A program made the position numbers and the translations under genes. A stretch of DNA of 50,087 bases, taken from contig NZ_LNQB01000074.1 in the NCBI RefSeq assembly GCF_001651875.1, positions 1-50,087 on the forward strand. The letters are read 5' to 3'. Below the pieces are notes generated by a model. The model made no database searches, was not told the origin of the DNA, and was given only the letters and a program-made list of their open reading frames with translations. This DNA is from Sinorhizobium saheli (GTDB lineage Bacteria; Pseudomonadota; Alphaproteobacteria; Rhizobiales; Rhizobiaceae). Positions 1 through 8,086 of the stretch are shown here, one piece after another. The first letter of the stretch is position 1; every line of letters begins with the position of its first letter.

Positions 1-114
1 TAAACAGCGCCCCTGTCCGCTCATCCCCACCGCGCATGCAAATCAGTCCCTCTGTTGCAGCCGTAGGGAATCACGGCAAAACCCAAAAGCCAGAGGGCTT
101 TTTCAGCAGCCTGC

Positions 115-217
115 TAGAGCATTTTGCAGTCAGGTCGAATCACCTGACGTCGCACGAATGCGGCAAAACAATAAGATAGAGCGATGGCGCGAACGCATGT
201 GAGCGCATCCCGCTCTA
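115..217 (+). repeat. Palindromic mosaic element, full copy
   Basis: A 103-base element is bounded by TAGAGC and GCTCTA. It contains two hairpin-forming halves: the first centred on TCAGGT...ACCTGA, the second on CGCATGTGAGCG. Related sequence recurs at 4542-4612, 13325-13366, 20458-20496, 22334-22365 and 23383-23476. Size, two-palindrome structure and intergenic placement resemble the Rhizobium-specific intergenic mosaic elements (RIME), but that family assignment is from memory and not from an alignment. Confidence 0.8.
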
Positions 218-721
218 ACGCGAGATTCGATCCGATTGATTGGATCACGTGGAGAAGCCTCCAATCCGCTAAAGCGCAAGGGGCTCCGCGAGTTCTCGAT
301 TTAAGAGCTACTGAGTCTGTCCGAGCACGAAGCGCGGCGCTGCAGGCGCCTTGCGGGTGGCCGAGGGCGCGCCATGCTGTCCCGTGAGGCGACACAGCCG
401 CCCAGGGTCACTCGGGCTCCCTCCCCGACAACGCTTTCCCGTTACCCGTCGCCGAAGGACCTCGCCCTAGGCGACAGCAGTATCGGCTCAAGCAGAAATA
501 CTTTCTGGTAAACCGCGCGTTACACTACAGAACGCAGAACTTTAACTATACCTTCTCACTTCCGCGTGCCACGCGCGTCATCGCCGTCGCCAACCCGATA
601 GGGCCGCGCACCGACACGCGCAGCACGATCCTGACAATTAGCGCGCGTATTCAATGACTTACAAGAAGTGAAGTCATCCATCCAATGCACTCGCCTGGCG
701 ACTGCCGCCAATTTCGCTAAA

Positions 722-740
722 ATTTGAATCAAATTCAAAT
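722..740. promoter_or_regulatory. AT-rich inverted repeat before protease gene
   Basis: ATTTGAAT and ATTCAAAT form a perfect 8-base inverted repeat with a 3-base spacer. It is followed by further CAAATA-type repeats and an ATTATACT sequence near 761 that could serve as a -10 box. The location about 120 bases upstream of the start at 858 suits an operator, but no regulator can be named. Confidence 0.4.
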
Positions 741-857
741 CAAATACAAATCGAGTTTTATTATTATACTATCTGCATTTGTACTTGTTTTTACCTCGCG
801 TCTTCGTCGCGGATAAAAGCCTCTGTGCCATTGTCGAACCATAACGGGGAGACAAAC

Positions 858-1463
858 ATGCGCGGAATTATCAGCAAGACGGTCGCCGTCGCGGCCCTCA
901 TCACCGGCTTTCTGACCGGGTCGGCATTCGCCCTGCCGGCGAACATGACGGTCGGCGGCGCGACCAATCCGCCAATCGGTCACTATGAGTTCTGCAAGGG
1001 ACATGCATCCGAATGCCAGGCGAATGGCGCCGATCACGGCCCGGCCGTTCTGACCCGCGAAGGCTGGCAGGCGATTCTCGAGGTCAATTACGAAGTGAAC
1101 CAGGCAATCACACCGATGACCGACGTGGAAATCAACGGCGTCGAAGAGAAGTGGTCCTATCCCGACGCGGTCGGCGACTGCGAGGACTACGTACTCCTGA
1201 AGCGCCGCAAGCTCATCGAGCGCGGCTTTTCGCCGTCCGATCTTCTGATCACCGTCGTCCTTCAACCGAACGGCGACGGGCATGCGGTGCTGACGGTCCG
1301 AACCGATCGCGGCGATTTCATCCTCGACAACATGCGCAGCAAGGTGCTGCTGTGGTCGGACACCGAATATACCTATCTGAAGCGGCAGTCTTCGGAGAAT
1401 GCCGGACGCTGGGTAAAGCTGCAGGACGGCCGCGCCGTCGCTGTCGGCAGCGTCAGCCAGTAA
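858..1463 (+). CDS. Transglutaminase-like cysteine protease, BTLCP family
   Basis: The 201-residue protein starts with a signal peptide (about residues 1-24, ending GSAFA) and so is probably periplasmic or secreted. The papain/transglutaminase-type triad is visible as Cys108 in GDCEDYV, His142 in GHAVLTV and Asp157 in LDN, the pattern of the bacterial transglutaminase-like cysteine proteinase family (DUF920). I chose the ATG at 858 because GGGGAG lies just upstream and the signal peptide begins there; an in-frame ATG at 825 would add 11 residues ahead of the signal. Substrates of this family are poorly known, although related proteins are linked to cell-surface processing. The gene stands alone and is closed by a terminator. 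Confidence 0.88.
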   Translation: MRGIISKTVAVAALITGFLTGSAFALPANMTVGGATNPPIGHYEFCKGHASECQANGADHGPAVLTREGWQAILEVNYEVNQAITPMTDVEINGVEEKWSYPDAVGDCEDYVLLKRRKLIERGFSPSDLLITVVLQPNGDGHAVLTVRTDRGDFILDNMRSKVLLWSDTEYTYLKRQSSENAGRWVKLQDGRAVAVGSVSQ

Positions 1464-1542
1464 CGCCTCAGCGCTGCGACGGCGGCGCTCGCACCCCATC
1501 GGGCTTCGGTCGATCCCTTCCCCGTGTTCAGACCAAAGCCCC

Positions 1543-1581
1543 GGCCGGTTCCCCTTGTCCCAGGAACCGGCCTTCTTTTTT
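1543..1581 (+). terminator. Rho-independent terminator
   Basis: A perfect 10-base stem (GGCCGGTTCC / GGAACCGGCC) with a 10-base loop is followed by TTCTTTTTT. It lies 80 bases after the stop of the cysteine protease gene. Confidence 0.85.
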
Positions 1582-1734
1582 GAAGCACGCCTTATAGCGT
1601 CGCTTCATCGAACGTTAACCATCTTCAACGAGCATGGAAAGGAGCGATTGCCACCCGACCCGAGTGATCGAGCCGGACTTCGAAGCGAATAGCAGCGCCA
1701 ATCTTGGACGAGCAGCGCAGCGGACGGCGCACGG

Positions 1735-2463
1735 ATGATCACGCCCCCCACTCCCGAACCGGAACTCCTGCCGCTCCTTTCGCCTCGTTTCGTCTACAAG
1801 ACAACGGCGATCGTGGTGCTGCTCGTTGCGCTGACGGTCACGCTCTCCCTTTGCGGGCGCCGGCTCGGCGAACATCTCGCCCGCGCCGGACATACGTCGA
1901 GCCGCGAAAGCTACGATATCTTCATCGGCCAGGACCACCTGCGCCTGCCCGCCAACGTCATCCGCTTCGAGAACCAGCGCGCCACAAGCGTCGCCGAGCG
2001 CGTGGATCTCTATCTCACCTGGCCCGGCCTCGAGGGCTACAGCGACGAGACGCGGTCTCTGTTCAACGACGTCAACCGACCGGAAAGCCTGATCTTCCTG
2101 CAGATCGCCCAGAGCACGATGTCACGCGACATGTCGGGGCGTTTCGCCCCCATCTACCGGCACCTGCTGCAGGAGCCGTCGCAAGGTGGCCCGGCGGGCC
2201 TGACGAGATACGACGCCAAGGCCGATTCCAGCTATGCCGGCGAGGTTTTCTTCACGGCCGAGCGGGAGGGGCGCCCGCCCTATGTGCTGCGCTGCCTGCT
2301 GCCGGAACACGCCGCGGCCTCGACCAGCGCCGACTGCCAGCGCGACTTTCACATCGGCAAGGACCTCAGCGTTCTCTACCGATTCTCCAGCAAGTTGCTG
2401 CCGCACTGGCGCGCGATCGACGATTTGATGGAATCATTCGTCCGCGACCGGCTGGTGCCGTGA
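1735..2463 (+). CDS. Hypothetical membrane-anchored protein
   Basis: The 242-residue product has one hydrophobic segment at about residues 23-41 after a proline-rich start, then a long soluble domain with several acidic and aromatic patches and two cysteines (in RCLLPEH and DCQRDF). The topology suggests a single-pass inner-membrane protein with a periplasmic domain. I do not recognise a named domain. Codon use matches its neighbours, the frame is long and uninterrupted, and it is followed by the carboxypeptidase gene on the same strand after 188 bases. No function is assigned. Confidence 0.75.
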   Translation: MITPPTPEPELLPLLSPRFVYKTTAIVVLLVALTVTLSLCGRRLGEHLARAGHTSSRESYDIFIGQDHLRLPANVIRFENQRATSVAERVDLYLTWPGLEGYSDETRSLFNDVNRPESLIFLQIAQSTMSRDMSGRFAPIYRHLLQEPSQGGPAGLTRYDAKADSSYAGEVFFTAEREGRPPYVLRCLLPEHAAASTSADCQRDFHIGKDLSVLYRFSSKLLPHWRAIDDLMESFVRDRLVP

Positions 2464-2550
2464 TTTTGACCAAGTGTCGTGATGCAGGCAGTACGCCGGC
2501 CGATGTGGCCTGCCGGTGCCGTTCCTGAACAAAACGCCCACCCCGGGGAA

Positions 2551-2615
2551 ACCAATCATTCATCATAAACCGATTGGTAACGCTATGCCGGTAGTGTCTT
2601 CGGAACGGTCGTTCC
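2551..2615. promoter_or_regulatory. Two inverted repeats ahead of dac
   Basis: ACCAATC (2551-2557) pairs with GATTGGT (2572-2578), and 24 bases on GGAACG pairs with CGTTCC (2602-2615, two-base spacer). Both lie within 101 bases of the start of the carboxypeptidase gene. They could be operators or leader hairpins. There is no U-tract, so a terminator of the preceding gene is less likely. Confidence 0.35.
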
Positions 2616-2651
2616 CGGAGAAGGCGTCCGGACGACACCCCCGACATGTGA

Positions 2652-4184
2652 ATGAAGAGCAGCGTAGTGTCTCAATCCGCTTTTTTTGATCTCGCGCAGC
2701 GCCCGCTTGGCGTCCTTTCAAGAGTTGTAGGACGGATTGTCCTTGCGAGCGCCGTCGTCGCGCTCGCCCTCTCGGCGCCCGCCTTTGCCAACCCGAAATA
2801 TGCCGGCATCGTCGTCGACGCGAAGACCGGCAAGGTGCTCTACGGCGAGGACGCGGACGAGTTGCGCTATCCGGCGTCGCTGACCAAGATGATGACGCTT
2901 TACCTGACCTTCGAGGCGCTCGAGGCAGGACGGATCAGCAAAAACACGCCCGTCCCTTTCTCCAAAAACGCGTCGGCAGAGCCGCCGTCGAAACTCGGCG
3001 TGCGCGCCGGCCGGTCGATCACCGTCGAGCAGGCGATCCTCTCGTTGGTCACACGCTCCGCCAATGATGCTGCGACGGCGCTCGGCGAACTCCTCGGCGG
3101 TTCCGAACAGCGGTTCGCGCGAATGATGACGAACAAGGCCCGCGCGCTCGGCATGACGCGCACGACCTATCGCAACGCCAACGGCCTTCCCAACGCCGAA
3201 CAGCGGACGACAGCCCGCGACCAGGCCCGTCTCGGCATCGCGCTGCGCCAGCATTTCCCGCAGTATTACGATTATTTCTCCACGCGCAGCTTCCGCTTCG
3301 GCAAGCAGACGATCGGCAACCACAACCGTCTGCTCGGCAATGTCCGCGGCGTCGACGGCATCAAGACCGGCTATACCCGCGCGTCCGGCTTCAATCTCGT
3401 CACGTCGGCGCAGCTCGACGGCCGCAGCATCGTCGCCGTCGTCATGGGCGGCACGTCGGGCGGCGCCCGCGACGCGCAGATGCGCAAGCTTGTCGCCAAA
3501 TATATGCCGGCCGCATCGCGCCGCGGCGGCGGCAACCTGATCGCCGAGGCCCCTGCGGAGCCTGTAGCCCAAGTCGCCGAGGCCCCTGCGGAGCCTGTAG
3601 CCCAAGTCGCCGAGGCCACGCCGCAGCCGGCTGCGACGCCGGTCGCGGTCGCATCGGCGGCGATGGACCTGCCGAATACCGGCCCGGTTCCGGGCATGCG
3701 CTACGCCGACGAGGCCGCCGACAGCGTGGAAATGGCTTATGCCTCGACGAAGCGCGCCTCCGACAATCCGGTGCTTTCCGGCAAGCTCGCGCCGAACACG
3801 CTCGATGCGCAAAGCGCCGCGCTTGCCCGGCAGGAGCCGGCCTCCGCCGCCGTCGACACGCAGATCACGAATTCGGTCGCAAAGGCGGAAACCTCACCGG
3901 CCAAGGCCGAGGCCCGCTCCGAAGCGAAGGTCCAGCCGCAGGGGTGGGTCATCCAGATCGGCGCCACGCCCGACAAGGCGCAGGCCATGACCCTGCTCGG
4001 CAAGGCCAAGGAAAAAGGCGGCAAGGCGCTGCGCAATGCGACGCCGTTTACCGTCGCCTTCAGCAGCGGCGGGGCCCAGGTCTATCGCGCGCGCTTCGGC
4101 GGCTTCGACGATCAGGGCATGGCGGTCAACGCCTGCAAGGCTCTGAAGAAGAAGGGGTTCGCCTGCTGGGCGAGCCAGCAGTAA
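2652..4184 (+). CDS. dac: D-alanyl-D-alanine carboxypeptidase with SPOR domain
   Basis: This 510-residue enzyme removes the terminal D-Ala of peptidoglycan stem peptides in the periplasm. A signal sequence covers about residues 25-46. The S11 serine peptidase (penicillin-binding) motifs are present: SLTK with Ser76 and Lys79, SAN at 136-138, and KTG at 238-240. After residue 290 comes an Ala/Pro/Glu-rich linker with an exact tandem duplication. The last 80 residues form a SPOR domain (GWVIQIGA... to the end), which binds denuded glycan strands at division sites. Catalytic domain plus linker plus SPOR is usual for rhizobial Dac proteins. An 8-base-stem hairpin follows the stop. Confidence 0.93.
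   Translation: MKSSVVSQSAFFDLAQRPLGVLSRVVGRIVLASAVVALALSAPAFANPKYAGIVVDAKTGKVLYGEDADELRYPASLTKMMTLYLTFEALEAGRISKNTPVPFSKNASAEPPSKLGVRAGRSITVEQAILSLVTRSANDAATALGELLGGSEQRFARMMTNKARALGMTRTTYRNANGLPNAEQRTTARDQARLGIALRQHFPQYYDYFSTRSFRFGKQTIGNHNRLLGNVRGVDGIKTGYTRASGFNLVTSAQLDGRSIVAVVMGGTSGGARDAQMRKLVAKYMPAASRRGGGNLIAEAPAEPVAQVAEAPAEPVAQVAEATPQPAATPVAVASAAMDLPNTGPVPGMRYADEAADSVEMAYASTKRASDNPVLSGKLAPNTLDAQSAALARQEPASAAVDTQITNSVAKAETSPAKAEARSEAKVQPQGWVIQIGATPDKAQAMTLLGKAKEKGGKALRNATPFTVAFSSGGAQVYRARFGGFDDQGMAVNACKALKKKGFACWASQQ
3543..3608 (+). repeat. Exact 2 x 33-base tandem repeat inside dac
   Basis: Two identical 33-base units (3543-3575 and 3576-3608) each encode the 11 residues AEAPAEPVAQV. The reading frame is kept. 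A third partial unit (AEATPQPA) follows. The perfect identity suggests a recent duplication or contraction-prone site in the linker between the catalytic and SPOR domains. Confidence 0.95.
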
Positions 4185-4202
4185 ATCGGCACGACGTTTC
4201 GA

Positions 4203-4226
4203 CGGCCGGGCAGGTTTTCCCGGCCG
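4203..4226 (+). terminator. Hairpin after dac, possible terminator
   Basis: CGGCCGGG and CCCGGCCG form an 8-base GC stem with an 8-base loop, 18 bases after the stop. No clean U-tract follows, so termination here would be weak or Rho-assisted. Confidence 0.45.
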
Positions 4227-4265
4227 CCGTCCTCCTCGGGTTTGTATGGCGTAACGAGGTCAGTC

Positions 4266-4532
4266 ATGGCAGTGAACGAGAACGTTCCCGACATCACCGC
4301 GGCGGCGGGAAAGAAAACGAAGCCGTCGCGCATCCGGCTGCATCCGCTGCACGAAGCGGCGATGCGCATTGCCGACATCGGCCTCAACCGGTCGAAGGCA
4401 AAGACGCGCGATCTCGTCGCGATGCTTCTCACGCACGGCGCCCGCGCCTGGCGCTCGACCCAGCCCCGGGTCGGGATCCACCTGCACGTCACCGCGCCCG
4501 GGCGTCGCCCGCTCAGGATGCGGCTGCCCTGA
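4266..4532 (+). CDS. Hypothetical small basic protein
   Basis: An 88-residue frame starts at an ATG with GAGGT upstream. The third codon positions are strongly G/C as in its neighbours, which supports coding on this strand. The product is rich in Arg, Lys and Ala, has no signal peptide or membrane segment, and is mostly predicted-helical in its middle (HPLHEAAMRIADIGLNRSKA). I recognise no family. The end of the gene is 10 bases from a degraded copy of the mosaic repeat. A frame on the opposite strand across the same bases is less likely. Confidence 0.5.
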   Translation: MAVNENVPDITAAAGKKTKPSRIRLHPLHEAAMRIADIGLNRSKAKTRDLVAMLLTHGARAWRSTQPRVGIHLHVTAPGRRPLRMRLP

Positions 4533-4541
4533 ACGCAAAGA

Positions 4542-4612
4542 GCAGGATCTATCCGTTTGTTTCTGCCGCATTCGCGCGGCGCCAGGTGATTCCACCCGAC
4601 TGCAGACATTTC
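4542..4612 (-). repeat. Diverged copy of the mosaic element
   Basis: Read on the minus strand, the sequence from 4612 down follows the first half of the 115-217 element (CAGTCGGGTGGAATCACCTG, then GAATGCGGCA...AACAA) and continues into GATAGA. It has more mismatches than the other copies and lies between the small basic protein gene and the end of the DUF1489 gene, where it may act as a hairpin for both. Confidence 0.65.
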
Positions 4613-4656
4613 TTGTGGAAGCCGCTTGCCGGCGGGAAAAATCTGCGCGCCGCAGT

Positions 4657-5094
4657 CTACAACAGGCCGAGCTCGGCGAGTTCGCGCCTGAGCTCGAGCG
4701 GCATCTCCTCGCCGCCGGAAGAAAGGGACGCGAGATCGCGCGGGGCCTCCTTCTCCTCCAGGTAACGCCAGCCCTGGAACGCCCGGCGTGGCTGCAGTTC
4801 CGTCTCCACCACCTCCGGGCCGAGGATGAGATTGCAGCGGCCGATGCCTTCCCCGTCTGTGAAGGTCTCGACGCCGATCAGCGGCTGGCGCGCCTGCACG
4901 TACCCCTTGATCACCCAATAAAGCGAGCCGTCCGCCAGCAGCTCTTCCGTGCGCTTCGGAACCATCCGTGTCGTATGGAACGAGTGCGGCTGCTGGCCTG
5001 CAGCGATCGCGGCCAGAGCCTTGCGCGAGACCCATTCGCGCAAGTCCTCGACGGATTCGGCGCCGACGCAGAGCTTAATGAGATGCAAAGCCAT
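4657..5094 (-). CDS. DUF1489 family protein
   Basis: The 145-residue product matches the alphaproteobacterial DUF1489 family in length and sequence pattern (start MALHLIKLCVG, central PKRTEELLADGSLYWVIKG, then FTDGEGIGRCNLIL, and RAFQGWRYLE). It is predicted to be cytosolic and has no catalytic motif I can name. The family is widely conserved as a single-copy gene in Rhizobiales, and its function is unknown. It lies downstream of sdaA on the same strand after 113 bases, so it may be co-transcribed. Confidence 0.85.
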   Translation of the reverse strand: MALHLIKLCVGAESVEDLREWVSRKALAAIAAGQQPHSFHTTRMVPKRTEELLADGSLYWVIKGYVQARQPLIGVETFTDGEGIGRCNLILGPEVVETELQPRRAFQGWRYLEEKEAPRDLASLSSGGEEMPLELRRELAELGLL

Positions 5095-5207
5095 GGCGAA
5101 CCTTGAACACCCGCCTGCGGGGTGCGGTCAAGTAAATTGCGCCGCTTCGTCCACAGGAGCCATGCCGGGCCTTTCGGCGTTGGAGCCGGATGCCGGCGGC
5201 AGATCGC

Positions 5208-6608
5208 TCAGCACTCGACGACGTTGACCGCGAGCCCGCCGGTGGATGTCTCCTTGTACTTCTCGCTCATGTCGACGCCCGTCTGCCGCATCGTCTCGAT
5301 GCAGGCATCGAGCGGCACGAAATGCTTGCCGTCGCCCTTGAGCGCGAGCGACGCCGCCGTGACCGCCTTGACGGCGCCAAGCGCATTGCGCTCGATGCAA
5401 GGCACCTGCACGAGACCCGCGACCGGATCGCAGGTCATGCCGAGGTGATGCTCGAGGGCGATCTCGGCGGCATTCTCGATCTGCTCGGGCGTGCCGCCCA
5501 TCACGGCGGCAAGGCCCGCCGCCGCCATAGCGGAAGCCGAACCGACCTCGCCCTGGCAGCCGACCTCCGCGCCGGAGATCGAGGCGTTGTGCTTGATGAT
5601 GCCGCCGATCGCCGCAGCGGTCAGCAGGTAATCGCGGATACCCTCCTGGTCGGCATCGTCGTGGAAATGCAGATAATAGCGGATCGTGGCCGGCACGACG
5701 CCGGCGGCGCCGTTGGTCGGCGACGTCACCACCCGGCCGCCGGCGGCGTTTTCCTCGTTGACCGCCATGGCATAGACGCTCAACCAATCATTGGCGAGCA
5801 ACGGGTTGGTCTTGTTGGAGCGCCATTCCTCCTGCAGCTTGTCATGGATCGCCCGGGCGCGCCGGCGCACCTTCAGTCCACCCGGCATGATTCCGTCCTG
5901 GCTGAGACCGCGATCGATGCAGCTCTTCATCGCCGCCCAAATCCGGTCGAGGCCGGCATCGAGCTCTTCCCTCGACCTCGTGCATTCCTCGTTCGCCCGT
6001 TTCATCTGGGCGATCGTCAATCCGGAACGCGCGGCCATGTCGAGCATCTGCCGTGCGGTTGCGAAGGGATAGGGCACCTTGACGCCGGCAGGCCTGTTCT
6101 TCTGGGCGCGCATGGCCTCGAGTTCCGTGTCGGTCACCACGAAACCGCCGCCGATCGAATAGTAGATCCGCTTCAGAAGCAGCCGGTCGTCGCGATCGAA
6201 AGCGGAAATGGTCATGCCGTTCGCATGGCCCGGCAGCGGCACCTTCTTGTCGAAAACCAGGTCGGTCTTCGGTTGGAACGCGTAAGCGGGATGGCCCGGG
6301 GGCGTGACGCGACCGGTGCGCTCCACCTCCTCGATGATCGCGTCCATCCGGTCCGGATCGACGAGGTCCGGGCGCTCGCCCATCAGCCCGAGGATCACCG
6401 CCCGGCCCGTACCGTGGCCGATGCCGGTGTGCGCCAGCGAGCCATGCAGGCTGACCTTGACGGCAGCGACCGTGGCATTGGACGGCCGCGGCCAGTCGTC
6501 CGAGAGGATGAGCTCGAGGAACCGGTTGGCGGCCGACATCGGTCCCATGGTGTGCGAACTCGAAGGACCGATACCGATCTTGAAAACGTCGAAGACGGAA
6601 AGAAACAT
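5208..6608 (-). CDS. sdaA: L-serine ammonia-lyase (L-serine dehydratase)
   Basis: The enzyme deaminates L-serine to pyruvate and ammonia with an oxygen-sensitive 4Fe-4S cluster. The 466-residue chain combines the N-terminal beta domain ([13 protein letters not shown]) and the C-terminal alpha domain, as in the single-chain proteobacterial type. Cys351 (GCQGEVGSA), Cys393 (MTCDPVAG) and Cys404 (QVPCIER) have the spacing of the E. coli cluster ligands (343, 384, 395). I chose the start [10 protein letters not shown] because the family begins there; the open frame extends 33 residues further upstream without family similarity. A long leader and an operator-like inverted repeat precede it. Confidence 0.93.
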   Translation of the reverse strand: MFLSVFDVFKIGIGPSSSHTMGPMSAANRFLELILSDDWPRPSNATVAAVKVSLHGSLAHTGIGHGTGRAVILGLMGERPDLVDPDRMDAIIEEVERTGRVTPPGHPAYAFQPKTDLVFDKKVPLPGHANGMTISAFDRDDRLLLKRIYYSIGGGFVVTDTELEAMRAQKNRPAGVKVPYPFATARQMLDMAARSGLTIAQMKRANEECTRSREELDAGLDRIWAAMKSCIDRGLSQDGIMPGGLKVRRRARAIHDKLQEEWRSNKTNPLLANDWLSVYAMAVNEENAAGGRVVTSPTNGAAGVVPATIRYYLHFHDDADQEGIRDYLLTAAAIGGIIKHNASISGAEVGCQGEVGSASAMAAAGLAAVMGGTPEQIENAAEIALEHHLGMTCDPVAGLVQVPCIERNALGAVKAVTAASLALKGDGKHFVPLDACIETMRQTGVDMSEKYKETSTGGLAVNVVEC

Positions 6609-6731
6609 GAACTGCCTGCCCAGACCCCTGACAAGACGCGCCGCCGCACGTGCGGCCGGAAACACGGGTGTCGTTGATGGGACCGAAGCCGCACCGGTTG
6701 CGCGCAAGAGCGGCGTCGATCATCCCCCTAC

Positions 6732-6760
6732 ATATAGGATGAAACCCTAAGCAATCCTAT
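6732..6760 (-). promoter_or_regulatory. sdaA promoter -10 with overlapping inverted repeat
   Basis: On the minus strand CTATAT (6737-6732) is a perfect rhizobial -10 hexamer. It overlaps one arm of a 7-base inverted repeat, ATAGGAT/ATCCTAT (6734-6740 and 6754-6760), whose centres are 20 bases apart, or two helical turns. No good -35 is present at 17 bases, which would suit activator control. Which regulator binds cannot be told from the sequence. Confidence 0.45.
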
Positions 6761-6888
6761 GGCGGTCGACCGACATTGGATTTCGTCCGCGCGACATCGG
6801 CAGGAAGCCGAACCGATCGGCGCTTATGCCGGCAGAAAAGCGACAGGGTCGGAAAAGCCATATCGCCCTGACCGGTCGTTCAATTTTC

Positions 6889-6990
6889 TCAGAAGCCGCC
6901 GAAGAGATAAGCGAGTGCAAGAATGCCGGCGAAACCCGCCACGGCGCGGACGGTCACGCCCCAGCACGACTTCTCTACTGTATTTTCCAT
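6889..6990 (-). CDS. Possible 33-residue single-span membrane protein
   Basis: An ATG at 6990 is preceded at good spacing by GGAG (GGAGACACC). The 33-residue product has a polar start (MENTVEKSCWG) and a hydrophobic helix of about 19 residues ending in YLFGGF. It sits in an otherwise empty region between sdaA and the DUF599 gene. A longer frame runs upstream, but it looks non-coding and lacks a ribosome site. This could be one of the small membrane proteins usually missed by annotation. I recognise no homologue. Confidence 0.45.
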   Translation of the reverse strand: MENTVEKSCWGVTVRAVAGFAGILALAYLFGGF

Positions 6991-7241
6991 GGTGTCTCCG
7001 AAAGGCCGAGGCCCGGCAAACAGGAAGGCGTGCTGCATAGCGAAGAAAAGATTAACGCGCAACGGCGAAATGTGGCGAAGCGGTGTCCTGCAGGGGCGCA
7101 GGTGGCGGATTCCGCCGTTGCGGAGCGTCGGTTGCCGCAATTTTGCTTTCTTCCTGAATGCGGCGCCTGAATGCGGCGAGTGCCTGCGCAACGCGCGCCG
7201 CGTGATCTTGCATTTTAAAGCAGCCGTGCCAAAACACCGCC

Positions 7242-7931
7242 ATGACCTTCGAAGACTACCTTGCATTCGCCATCTTCATCCTTCTGTGGGCCGGCTTCAG
7301 CTGGGCGTCCGACGGCCGACGCGGCTTCAAACGCGTCAGCCTGACCCGGTTGATGAACGAGAACAGGGCGCGATGGATTCGCAACTCGCTCAATCGCGAC
7401 CTGAAGATGATCGATACGCAGATCATCGCGGGGCTTCAGAACGGCACCGCGTTTTTCGCCTCGACGACGATCTTCGCGCTCGGCGGCTGTTTCGCGCTGC
7501 TCGGCGCGACCGACCAGGTGCAGATGATCTTCAACGATCTGCCGCAGATCTTCCGGAGCGGGCGGACGGGCTTCGAGTTGAAGGTCGGCGGGCTCACCTG
7601 CCTCTTCGGCTATTCCTTCTTCAAGTTCGGCTGGTCCTACCGGCTCTTCAATTACTGCTCCATCCTGATGGGCGGGATCCCGATGACGGCGGACATGACG
7701 CGCGACCCGCAGGCAGCCGAACGGGCTGCAGAACGGGCCATCCGCATGAATGTTCTGGCGGCCAAGCATTTCAATGCCGGTTTGCGGGCGATCTTCCTGT
7801 CGATCGGCTATCTCGGCTGGTTCATCAGCCCCTATGTCTTCATCGTTCTAACCGTCTTCGTCATATTCGTGCTGGTGCGGCGGCAGTTCTTCTCCGAAGC
7901 GCGAACGGCGCTGATCGAAGAGGTTCAATAA
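7242..7931 (+). CDS. DUF599 family membrane protein
   Basis: The 229-residue protein has four hydrophobic segments (about residues 6-22, 70-90, 120-142 and 185-215) and begins MTFEDYLAFAIFILLWAGF. The central RNSLNRDLKMIDTQIIAGLQNGTAFFAST is typical of DUF599, an uncharacterised integral inner-membrane family common in Proteobacteria. The gene is isolated: 250 bases separate it from the small frame upstream, and a hairpin repeat lies 60 bases downstream. No substrate or partner is known. Confidence 0.85.
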   Translation: MTFEDYLAFAIFILLWAGFSWASDGRRGFKRVSLTRLMNENRARWIRNSLNRDLKMIDTQIIAGLQNGTAFFASTTIFALGGCFALLGATDQVQMIFNDLPQIFRSGRTGFELKVGGLTCLFGYSFFKFGWSYRLFNYCSILMGGIPMTADMTRDPQAAERAAERAIRMNVLAAKHFNAGLRAIFLSIGYLGWFISPYVFIVLTVFVIFVLVRRQFFSEARTALIEEVQ

Positions 7932-7990
7932 AGCCTGCGGCGCCCTCATTTCAGCATAATCTCGACGCAACTGGCCTGTGTTGCAGCACT

Positions 7991-8049
7991 TTGAATTGCT
8001 GCATGTCTTGGTCCTCAAATCGAGGTCGATCCAGGGAGACATGCAGTAG
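7991..8049. repeat. CTGCATG hairpin repeat, copy A
   Basis: This copy starts TTGAATTGCTGCATGTC and ends GACATGCAGTAG, so CTGCATGTC pairs with GACATGCAG. The same layout recurs at 24352-24406. It lies between the DUF599 gene and the DUF1624 gene, where the hairpin could separate the two transcripts. Confidence 0.7.
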
Positions 8050-8086
8050 ACCAGTCGAGTAGATTCGTCCCAACAGAAGAACGGCG

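Larger units (their letters stand above)
1..857. other. Long gene-free region
   Basis: I find no convincing gene here. The short reading frames around 114-395 on both strands are translations of the palindromic repeat at 115-217 and do not resemble any family I know. The stretch from about 700 to 800 is far more AT-rich than the rest of the window and directly precedes the protease gene, so it probably holds that gene's promoter. The middle part (218-700) shows only short imperfect inverted repeats such as GATCC...GGATC near 228-246. Confidence 0.6.

Noticed and set aside
114..395. Frames on both strands at the left edge
   Set aside because: They translate the mosaic repeat and have no ribosome site or family similarity.
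2602..2630. GGAAC ahead of dac as an EcfG promoter
   Set aside because: The partner CGT follows at 18 bases and is not CGTT; the GGAAC is better explained as one arm of a short inverted repeat.
3543..3629. CRISPR-like repeat
   Set aside because: The units are directly adjacent without spacers, in frame and coding.
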